Part shown: one piece after another, positions 21,490-33,400 of the stretch
Layout of the letters: the number at the start of each line of letters is the position of its first letter
How positions within the stretch are numbered: the first letter of the stretch is position 1
Assembly: GCA_949130485.1 (NCBI GenBank)
Contig: OX422199.1
Coordinates: 3,028,402 to 3,092,401 of the forward strand
Source of the DNA: Agelas oroides
Taxonomy: Eukaryota; Porifera; Demospongiae; Agelasida; Agelasidae
Direction of reading: 5' to 3'
DNA length: 64,000 nt
Translations under genes and position numbers: made by a program
The notes under the pieces: model-generated
Databases searched by the model: none
Told to the model about the DNA's origin: nothing
What the model saw: only the letters and a program-made list of their open reading frames with translations

Positions 21490-24400
21490 AGGCAGGCAGA
21501 TAGGTAGATAGTTTGCCTAATTTTCCATTGTTACTAAATGTCTACGCGGCTGTCACAGCTTTCAGATACACGGTAGAATTACGTTGTTTTGTGGGATAAA
21601 ATTAACAGTCGTTGGGCCAGCGGTCCATTTTAATTTTAGTACCGGAAGTCTAGGGAGTGTGGAATTTGGCTACTAATTATCGTAGCGCTTACTTCCTGTC
21701 TTTTCTACAGACCAGGTCTCTCCTGCAGGCACCGATTCAAGCCGGACTTGCACCAGATTGTGTAGAAAAGACTTCGTACTTTACAAATATCTACTTTTCA
21801 TAAGCGATATACGTGAACGACTGGCGTACGAGCGGCATCTGTCGACCTACCCGCCGAGCGATGACGATAGGCGGTACTACTCTAAGTGGTTACAATTTGT
21901 TTGGCCCATGCAAACAGGCCGACCTATATATCGCCGGATAGCCCGCACAAAATATGCAAAAACGAACCGTTTCTACCGGGTAGTTTTTGCGCTATGGACG
22001 CTTTTATTTGTAGGTAATTGCCACCTGTTTTAGCCACGCGGGAGCTCAATTTCGAGGCAAACAGAGACAGAGCAGCCTGTGTTCCGACTTGTGAACCAGC
22101 AAACTTCTGTCTAAGCATGTGCAAACTGCTGGCCCTGAGCTCAGAGAGCCTGCAAACAAGTTTGACTTCTGAGTGTACTTGCATATTTGGCATGCTATCT
22201 TAGAGGCAGTCTGTGCATGAGTGTGCATGGTAGTGAAACATTTCTTCAGCAGCTTTGACTTCAGCACGACCATCAGAACAGCCAGTTTCTGAATGCCATA
22301 CTAGTAAGGGTATATAAACTTGTTGGATACAGTTTCTGAGCATCACAGAAGCAGCAACTCTGTGATATGCTGTGGCCAAGAGTTGAGACATCGTCAAGCA
22401 CTTTTGAGCTAGGGTGTGTCAACACACATGAAAAAGCCGGTGATGTATGCTAAGTCAGTCGCATAAAGAGGCCACGCAAACAACAATTTGCATAGCCATT
22501 TAGCCGTCTGCAATTTTGGAGGTCAGAGTGATATTCAGTCAGTTTAGCCCAGCAAGCCACTCATTGTTCTGCACTATATAGCTGCAAGTGTATATGGTTT
22601 ATGGTCAATATGTGGTATTGATTGATATGGCAGGTTTTAGCATTGGAAGTTCGTCCGATTCAACAAAATACTAGAAGCATCTCTTTCGACCATTATTTGT
22701 GGTTGTTCAGTCCAAACGTTCATGGCGTGTGCCTCTACAGTGCAAACTGGTTTTAAGTAATCCAAGCTTGCAAAAACTTGCAGACAGTTTGTTGACAGCT
22801 GTGTTGCATGCCAATGATGCAAAACATGCTGTACACTCACCTCACCCCTGTCTGCATGCTCTCTGAGCCATCCAGCAGTTTGCACATGCTTAGACAGAAA
22901 TTTGCTGGTTCACAAGTCGCAACCCGGGCTGCTCTGTCTCTTTGCCTCGAAATTGAGCTCCCGCGTGGCTAAAACAGGGCAATTACCTACAAATGAAAGC
23001 GTCCATAGCGCAAAAACTACCCGGTAGAAACGGCTCGTTTTTGCATATTTTGTAGCATTTTCTGCGGGCTATCCGGCAATATATAGGTCGGCCTGGTTGC
23101 ATGGGGCGAAACAAATTGTAACCACTTAGAGTAGTACCGCCTATCGCGATCGCTCGGCGGGTAGGTCGACAGATGCCGCTCGTACGCCAGTCGTTCGCGT
23201 ATATCGCTTATGAAAAGTAGATATATGTGAAGTACGAAGTCTCTTCTACACAATCTGGCGCAAGTCCAGCTCGAATCGGTGCCTGCAGGAGAGAGCTGGT
23301 CTGTAGAAAAGACAGGAACTAAGCGCCTTGTTAATTAGTAGCCAATTTCCACACTCCGTATAGACTTCCGTTGTCGTAAAACAATTTTGGGGCCCCCACC
23401 GTGAACCTGGGGCCCCCCTTTCAGCGATCGCTTTACGCTCTGTCAGCACGTGTCACTGCCAGTGCAAAAGGTGCCAAAGCATCAATGCATCATGGAAGGG
23501 ACTGAGAAGGACGTCTGATTTACATACAGGCGGCATTTTGCTTGTCTTATAGGGCGTCGGTTTCGAAGAGCCGCATGATAATCGTAAGGACGAGAACCTG
23601 TGAAAACGAACAAAAGTTTTCCTAGTATTCAGTTATGACATGTATTGCAAATTTCATTGTATTCTTTTAATTCTATTTTCATTTACACTTTTGTATTTCT
23701 ACACTCATACCTACCTTACCATGTGCAGTAATAGCCCGTCCACCGTGCATGCTTGATAGCGGTTTAATTCATCATGTACCTAACTGCGGCGCCTACTTTG
23801 CCCATCTTAGACTACCAGTACTGGCAGTAGTATACATAGCTAGCTAGGTGCTTAGTTATCGACATCGTGTGAACAAAAATGGAATACAGGTATTAGTAGT
23901 TCCAATTAAGGCAGTTATATAGAAGACAGTGAGGCCATGTTTAGTACAAGCTAGGTATGCTACAGGCTAGCATGGTCAGGATATACACGAGGCAGTATCC
24001 TGTAACCACGCTAGCCTGTAGTATATCTATAACATGAGGTTATATTTCACATAATTATGTACTTGCAGGTATCATATAGTTGCGGTGCCTGGTAATATAT
24101 ACACATATCTAGAAATGATCAGTAACGTATCTAGTAACATAGGTACCTGGTAGCTACATATGTCCAGTAACATTGTTTGGTAAGAAAGTTAAAAAAAATA
24201 AATAAATAAAAGTCACATCTTGGGGATTATTTATTTTGTAACAAAACATTTATTCATTCATTTACTTGCAAGCCTAACCACACCCCAAGTGGAAAGATGA
24301 ATGCAGGTGGACAAATCAGCTTGTCTTGCAATAGGACCTTGTATGTCACTCTATTGTACTTAATGTCTTGAGCTAGTGAACCCAAATTGATTTTACTGGA

Positions 24401-27400
24401 CAGTTGCCTCTAATTACAATACATATTTGATTTCGCATAATTGCTGCAGGCAAGAGTGCATAATGATGCGATGCCATTTCTACTTCAGAATGAAGCAACA
24501 TACAAAACATGTGTCATGGTGCCTGATACAATAACCTTTTAAGTTGGGATGTGTAGTTATGTGCAGTGGGTACCTCAAAGTTCCACATTTTAACCTGCAA
24601 CCTGTTCCAATGAAAATGATGTCAACATGTACTCTTGCTGTGGTTATGTCCACCAAATTGTTTGTAGTAGAACATCTGTGACAACTAGGCCAGTTTTATG
24701 CTGTATCTTAAAGACATGGCTGCACAAGTAGACCGACAGGCTAACACTATTCTGTCTGTATCATTATTAATATGAGCACTCAGAATGCTGGGTTGAATCA
24801 TTAGCTAGCTAGGTATTTAACCTTTCTGGCTACCGGTAACAGACTTCGTGCTAAGAGCTTGAACTGTAGATTTATTAATGACATGCACTGCTTTGGAGGG
24901 TAGGGCCAAGTTATAAGCTATGTTAAAAATTCAAGCTAGTGTACAAATAATGTAATCTCACAAGTCAGACCCAACCAACCCCAGCACAGATCGCTTTCAG
25001 TATCATGCTTCTTCTTCTTTGTAGCCTCCACTTAAGGAGAGTATCCCAGTTTGGGCAAATTCGTTGTGGCCAGTTGTGAGTGCCTAATTCAGTTGGAAGA
25101 TGAGTGAGTTGTGGTAGTTCTTTAACTGGGTCAGGAAATTAATGGTGAGGGTTTGGGTGGGTGTGTCCTTGATCCATTCCAGACCTAGCATGACCTCTGT
25201 GAATTGTAGTGGGTCAGTTTCCAGATCAGGAAAGTGTGGTGCTATTGCTGCAGGGATCAGACAGGTGAGAGGGCCAGGCACTTGGCAATAAAGCGGAAAT
25301 GGTCTTTGGGCTCAGAGTGGCAGAGCTTGCAGATGGGGTTGTTTGGTTATTTCTAAATCGGAAACAGCTGGCATCCACCTCCAGCCCATCGCACCCTGCT
25401 AAGAGGTGGATTCAGAAGTTGTTTTTATGGGTGGCATAGGTGTCCTGGAGGGTGATTGTCCAGTGTGGGGCCGGCCTTCTAATTGGGAGGGCACAGTCGC
25501 CTAGGGGGTAGTTCTCACATTGATGTTGCATGGTGATGTATATGGTTTTGGGTATCAAGCGTCTCCAGAATTCCTTGTTGTGTGGTGTTTTGAAGGGCTG
25601 TTGGATAGAGGGGAGACAGAGTTTATCAACGACATCTTTCCAGGTAGCAGTGATTCCCTTTGCATTCGGGTTTGTGATTTTCACTTCAAGTATTTGCTTG
25701 GGGAGCACCAGCTTGCATGTTGATAATAGAATTTATGAAGGCCAGCTGCCTTCGGGAGATGAAGGATGAGATGGTGCGGGAGCCAATTAGACTCTGGAGG
25801 GTTCTTGTTGGGCATCTAGTGGGAAGGCCTTGGATGGTATAGAGAATCTTGCAATGGGTGCTTGCACTCGTTAGTTAGTTGTTGGTGAGTGACCATAGTT
25901 CAGAGCCATAGAGCATAATAGGGAGACACAGGGTAGAGTAGAGTCAGTAGGATGTAACAGGGCGTAAGCATCCAAACCTAGACCCCACAGTGTTAAGTGC
26001 AAAGAATGCACTTCTCCCAGCTGTGCTCCACTCAGTGGTGCAGAGATGGTAGAGAAGTAGACCGATCAGAGGATCCCCAGGTGGTGTACTTCATCTACTT
26101 CTTCCACTTCTTCGCTCCCTAGACACCATTCCCGAGAGGATCTTGCATGGGTTCTTGAGTGGGGGGATTCTCCGAAGACAATCACAAAAAGACTTGCCTG
26201 CGTTGAGATTGTATCGCCATTTCCCTGCATAGGTGTGCACGATGTTTAACATGGCTTGGAGTTCTTCAAGGGAATCAACAACTAGGGCAAGGTCATCCGC
26301 ATACATCGGGCCTCCACAGTAGATGGTGTCAATTGTTACCCCGAGCCCTGAGGGCGAGTGAGGTGCATGGTGAGGTCTCCATGTGACTGAGCATGAGGAG
26401 GTTTGTACCAGTTCCAGAGAAGGTGCCAGACATGCATATAGGGATTCCCTTATATATAGTTTGACAAATAGGCCCTCGTGCCACACTGTGCGGATGTCAA
26501 ATACTTTCCTGCATCCAGAAAGGCAACATACGCTTTCTTTTTGTGCTCTCTAGTGTGCTGAATGGCCTCCTGTAGGATGTAGGCAGTATGCAGGCAACTG
26601 AATCCAGCTCTGAAGCCACCCTGCAGTGGATTTAAGGATATTTCTGGGGCTATGATGTTGATGAACACCCTCTCAAAGACCTTGCTGATGGTTGACAGGA
26701 GCGATATGCCTCTGTGGTACGTTGGATGGGTTACAAAGGTCTTTATCATGGCCATTTGGAGTAGTGGCCATGCAGGAAGAGGGCAGGTGTGTGTGCAGTT
26801 GCAAGGATGGCATTAAAGATGGTAGAATGAGGGAGGGCCCTCTGAACTGCAGGTGTTCAGTTTCAATCTCATCTGGACCAGATGCTTTGTCTAGGGCAAG
26901 TGATCCGATGGCTCTGGCCACTTCACCTGCAGACACCATAATGTCTGGGTCTTTGTAAAAGCTGCACTCTGGACTCTGGACTGGACTATGGACCGACATT
27001 TGGACCGAGTTCTGGACCGATGCAGAGCTCCACAACGACTATTCCCACTCCGAATCAGTTATCTAAGCTAGAGCAGAGGTTCTGTTGCTCTCTGTGAACA
27101 TTGACATAATGTAAATCAGCTTTGTAATTGACAACCAGTTACCTGAGACATGGGTTCTGTCCCAAGAACGGTTCAAGAGGGCAGAATGAGCATAAACATG
27201 CATGAGTATCTCTACAAGAGCGGAGGTAGTACAAACATTTATCACGATCTCTGAGGACCTGGGTCAATTTCTATGGGCTGATGGTGAGGCTGAACTGTGC
27301 AGCAAATGAACTATACCACTCACGAACCAATCATTACCACCTTCAATGTAGCTATAAGAAATTATGCTGTTGCCTGCTTACAGCCACATTACCATAACCT

Positions 27401-30400
27401 ACAATGCTCCTAAGCAAATGTCTTGGGCCTTGCAACGCTGAGCCACACCCACAGCCACTCTGTTATAAGTCGTTATTTTAACATCCTTATACTTGCAACA
27501 AACTGACAGCGCTAATGGCTAAGTATTCTACTGAATGCTCTCATATATCAAAAGGAGGTCGAGGCAAGCTCTTTCTCTCTGTGGAGGTACAGAATCTACA
27601 TACAATACTGTTGTAGTGGATGTTAATTGGTCCATTTGGAAGTGTTGGTTGTGTGGCACAAGTTCCAAGTATGGCCCTCTTTGTTAGCTCAGTCCTCAAC
27701 TAATCAACTAGCCTTGTCCCGAGGCTGTCCTGCACAACCATCAAATTCTGGTGACGAGGTTAGATTTGTCTTGCATGGGAGTAGTCTGGCCTGATAGACT
27801 TTTGAGTGCTACAGTGTTGTGTGTGTAGAAGCAAAAGCAGTTTCAGATACGACAAGTCTCCATGTAAACATATCGCTGCTGGGAGAAGCCATGGTCTGGC
27901 AGGCAAGACTAGTTTTAGGATTTAAGTAATGGCAAGGTTACACTGAGCTGACAAACGTGACAACCATTGCCAAGAGTGCTGGCATGAAGTCAATGGTGGC
28001 TTGATATGTCCTTATACGATTGGTACGTCATAGATGCATTTATGATTAAATTTTGTTTTGTGTTCGTGGGAGTCTCTGGTGATCCTCAGACTCATGCCCA
28101 GATCTCACCCTCACACTGGTCTTGCTAGCCAGCCGTATTTTTCTTTACTTCCGGTGGGAGGAAAGAAAAATTCGGCTGGCTCGCGAGACTACTCTCACAC
28201 AAGGAAAATGGTCTGGTGAACCAAGTCAACCCTCTTGGGGTAGTACACAACACACTTTTGCAACTAGGGTAACCTAGCAACAATCAAAACATTTTGCACA
28301 ACATGCACCCACTCAAAAATATTTGCCAAATGTTACTGCAGTAAAGGGAAGTGCTATGTTAGAAGTTGAATGTGGGCAGTCAGATTGATAATTATTATAC
28401 CAGATACATTTCGCTGAAGTAAATTGCTCAGTTACTTATTCTGTGTCCATTATGGCTAGCACTGTTGACATTGAGGATGGCCCCATTGTAAATGAAAGAG
28501 ATGTACATTGAAATAGTTTTGAAAGGCTTACTGGTTCCTCTGAACCTGATGGTTTCATGGCATGCAGAGTAACTGGTTTGGGACACTTTATTTATGCTCA
28601 ACTAAGTCGACTAGGAAGTATACCAACACTTCAAACAGATTGGCCTGTAGTTAGATGGACTTTCATGCTCATTGCCTTTGGGGATGGGTACAACCGAAGA
28701 ACATTTCCATGCCTCTGGGAATCTACTACTTTGAATGGAGAGATTCAATAGCTTTGTCAGGGATGGAGTAATGCTAGGGGCAGTATTTTTCAACATTCGT
28801 GCAGATATTCCGTCTCGACTATTAGCTTTGGTGGTATTCAAAGAATTCAACATATAGAAAACTTCCTCTTCTGTACAAAGTATGTTTGCTGGATTTAAGT
28901 TGCACTTGAGTTCAAAAGTGTGAGCAAGTTGCAGTTTCCTGAGGGGGCATTACTGAACTGCTATAGGAATACCAAAACCCAATTCTAGATGCAGTGGTCC
29001 GCCTAGCGTAAGCATAAGTGCCTTATATGGAAGATTTTATTTGCAAACTTCTTCTTCTCACTGTAACTTGTGAACCATGTACTCAAAATGAATGTGGTTT
29101 TGACAAAGCACATATCTTTTCTCAAGCAGAAAATGCATTTAGTGTAGACAGTGGCCATGCGAATCTAACACTCTACAACAGGTACAAATGTCTGCATGCA
29201 CAGGGTATATAAGTCGGACTATACTGGATGAACAACAGTCAGTGATTCTAAGGAAGAATAGTAGATGGTGACCCGCATAATTATACATTCAGGACATTGT
29301 TGCATGCTTCTACCCTAATTGCACACAGCTGTTTAACATCAGGCTAAAGAGATGTGGTTCGTAATTACTCATGCCTGTAGAACTAGAATTATCCTTTTTT
29401 CATAGACCTGTTGCCTTGTGACATACAATCGTACATAATGAACTGAGTCTTACAGTATTGTAGCAAAGCAACAAAACATCATATTAAATACACAATATAC
29501 TCTGAGGTGGAAGCAAGCTCTTTAGAGGTGCATATGCCATAGTGTGTTTTGAAGGCCAATCTCACTACTGTCAGTGACAAGTAAGCTACTAGAACGCCAT
29601 TTCCATCAATTGATTTCAGACCACTTGTCCGATAACCATCCTCTTGCTAATACCCAGTGGGGGTTCCAGCCTGCAAAGTCTACTGTTAGTGCATTGTTGT
29701 CCACCACCTACGATTGGTTGGAGGAAATGGAGGCAGGTAAGGATATCTGCTCAGTGTTTCTAGACCTTAAAAAGGCGTTTGATACGGTTCCCCACCAATC
29801 TCTCATGGAAAAACTTGTGCGATTAAACCTAAATGCATTCATTCTTCAGTGGTTGTGCAGCTATCTTACGAACAGGCAACAAAAGGTTGTGGTTGGAGGA
29901 GAGGAATCAGGGACCATCCCAGTGATCTTGGGCGTGCCACAGGGATCGGTACTTGGTCCTCTTTTATTTCTAATCTACATTGATGGTGTTACCAGGATTC
30001 CATTGTCTGAGGGAAGCAAACTAGTGCTCTATATGCTGATGACATATTACTATACAGAAGAATTAGCAGCCCTGAGGATTTTAATATCCTCCAAAATGAT
30101 GTTGATGCAGTCAACAACTGGGTGAACGAAAACCATCTTTGCTTCAACACCACCAAATGCAAATATATGCTGATTTCAAGCAAGAGACCAAGACCAATGC
30201 ATCCCCCTGCAATACTAATTAATGGTACACCTCTTGATATGGTGGATTCCTACAAATACCTTGGGCTACTCATCTCCTCTGACCTTACATGGTCACATCA
30301 TATTGACTTAATATGCAGCAAAGCTAGAAAAGGTTTAGGCTTACTCTACCGGAGATTCTCCCATGACACCGAGCCGCATGCCCTTCTGCAACTATATCTG

Positions 30401-33400
30401 TCACTGGTAAGGCCCCATCTTGAGTATGGGAGCCAGGTTTGGGATCCACATCTTCAAAAAGACATAAACCAACTTGAGAGGGTGCAAAAATTTGGACTGA
30501 GAATATGTGCTAAGCAATGGGACTTGAGCTACAAAGCTCTGTCAAACTTTGATGTACCCACATTAAATGATCGTAGGCTGTACCTCAAACTTGCTACCAT
30601 GTATAAAATTGTACATGACCTCCTTGTTTTCCCTCCTGTTTTTGTACGTCGTAGTACTAGGGCATATGTAAATAGTAATAGTTTTATTCAACCGTATGCG
30701 CATACCAACAGTTTCTTGTACTCATTTGTTCCACATTCTATTTCACTTTGGAATTCATTACGTAATAGTATTACTAATGCACATTCACTCACTTCCTTTA
30801 AGTCACAGTTAAATACACATCTTTATTATAATAGTTAAATACTCACTTGTAATATGGGTGCATCTTTTATTAGCTTACTGCTACTGTTGTACCCTTTGCA
30901 TATTGCATAAATTTATTATAGAAAAAAAATCATAAACTGATTATTGGATGCCATTGCCGACAGGAAATGGCCCGGAAAAATCCCCAATTTTACGGACAGT
31001 GAACGGATGAAGACTCCCAAAACTGACTATTCGCTACAATTTTAACAAGACAAAAAAGGCTATCAGCTTGGATTCCAGGTTTGTCGACCTTGAAAGTACA
31101 GGGTTCTAGGCTTTCGCGCGCGCGTTCGTCGCTTGCAGTACGAAATAATTTGCACAGAAGGCCTGGTCCATTTCATCACGTGGTGTGTGCCGCAGCTTAC
31201 GTCACCACCATGCTACTGGAATCAATGATGTCATAGATGAGCTAGAGCCCAGTTAAGCGTTGAAAGAGGCCCCCAGAGATCACAGTAATGGTTCGTGTAC
31301 GAACTTACCTAAGTGCTAAAAGTCTCGGCAGCGAAAGAGCACAAGCTGCCATGTTTAGCTTGGCCACATCGTGTTACTAGGTCGAACCTGGATTTCGACT
31401 CCTCGTCTTCTTCAGCTCGAGTTTACTATTGTAGTCTATCGTACGCGCGTGACCTGTTTCAGGTTCTTCCAACTCCATTTGTGGTTATCTCTACAACCAA
31501 TGCTGCAACACGTATCTGGTGTGACGTAAAATTACGGCTGCGGCACACATCACGTGATGAAATGGACCGGGACTGCAAGCGACGAACGCGCGCGAAGGCC
31601 TGGGAACGAGGCTAGTTCTCTGCCACCCTAATGGTGGGTAAAGGGGCCTGAATATGAGGCCGAAAGTTCAGAAGTAGCAGGCAAGCTAAAATTGAATCCA
31701 GCCCTAGACATTTGTCTAACCCTTTGTGGGTCGCAACCCTTGTCAGGTAGACCATGAATATCATTACAGGGTCGTGAATCTCATTAGCAGTGTCCAAGGT
31801 TAGGGTCCAGTGTGTTTCGGAGTCGTGGATCTCCATAAGGGCCATGCAAGGACAAGTAGTAGCCAACTCTGTGTGGTAAGCCTTTACCTGACACACTCCG
31901 ACTCCATCTGTCAGCATGTGTTTTTTTTTAGGGCTCTTTTGTTTTCCCATTAAAGGTCATGTATATGACATCTCCATACCTGACAGTTTCATGTATACTT
32001 GCTATAGGTCATGTATATGACATTTCAATACCTGCATGTATACCTGCTACAGGTCATGTACATGACATTTCTAGGTGTGGTACGTACTTGTCATTCATTG
32101 ATAGTAGCTAGCTGGCATTTGGACTGTAGTTTACGTTTTGCAGCATGTACCTAGTAAGGTATCTGACATTGGTTGTAGCTGGCATTCCAGGTATTGTACC
32201 TATAGGTAAGATACCTAAGTATCGATACCTGTTTCCTCACAATTTTGATACGATACTTTGCTCACGTGGCTGGTGTTCTGAGTGACATTTCTTGTCACAT
32301 AGGGTGGGGACATATCTCTGCTCAAATCTTAGAGTTCCAACCAGATTGAAAAAGACAACTATTTTATTCGCAGTTTATATACAGTTTTTTTTTATTTTTT
32401 ATTTTTATTTTTTATGGAAACAGGTTTATGCAACAGCAAAGGTCACAAGAAGATAGCTACGTACATAAGAGACTAATAGCTAATATTAATCTTGGACCCA
32501 GTACAGAGACAAAATAAAAACACTACACAATAGTTATATGTGTCACGGTAAATAATATTGAAGTTACTGTAAACACTTGCACAAAAATAACAACAAAGGA
32601 CCAATCAGATGCATGTAGGATATAGAAACGCCTCACAATCAGAGTGGTCTAACCAAAGACAAGGGGATTCAACTAGCTACAAGAAATTTCTGTCATGAAA
32701 GATAATGACATACATGGAAGTGAATCAGTATCAGGATCAGTGGATTCTGTAATTGTGGTATCATATCACCCATTGTGCAGGAATCTCACAATTTGGTTCT
32801 GCAATCTGATTGGAATCCTTAAATTTGAGAATGGCGCCACCCCATGTGACAAGAAACGTTGCTCAGAACACCAGCTCCTCTTTGCATGTTTGGAAAAGTT
32901 TGGGCACAAGGTGTCTGTATTCTGTTCTACCTATGACAGTGCAAGATTTCGTACTGTATATATTACCTTCTTAACATGTTCGTGACCTCATAAGGGAATT
33001 CATGGCCCAAATCTTGTACAGTGATGTCATAATTAAAACCCATACTAGTTGGACGGTTTATAAGCAGAACTGTTACAAATACTAGTTGCTACATCAGACA
33101 TTCTCTTAGTGTTGCAATCAGAATTGAAATTTTTGGAAGACTCAGCTAGAAACTAGGGGTGCCACCAGGCTGTTATTGGCGCTAATCCTGAAGCTGTGTA
33201 TGCACCGAGCTATCATTATTCCCAGGCTGCCAACAAGCGTTTCGACATGAGGAAATATGAAAGTCAGGACAGAAAGGATGGTATACGTAAAAAGGGTTTA
33301 ATTGAGCACAGATGCAGGTTCAGAGTAGCGAAAAGAGCAACTTACTGCACATATCTACCAAGTGTTGAACAATCTCATGTAGTTATTTGAAGAATACATA

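Larger units (their letters stand above)
21640..23372. repeat. inverted duplication spanning the stem exon
   Basis: Left arm about 21640-22197, right arm about 22806-23372 in inverted orientation, separated by about 0.6 kb. Similarity covers exon 2, both of its splice sites and neighbouring intron on each side. Arms differ by scattered substitutions and small indels, so the duplication is not very recent. Confidence 0.85.

Noticed and set aside
32695-32985. 96-codon plus-strand frame with several Cys
   Set aside because: No signal peptide, domain or clear splice sites; flanked by non-coding sequence.
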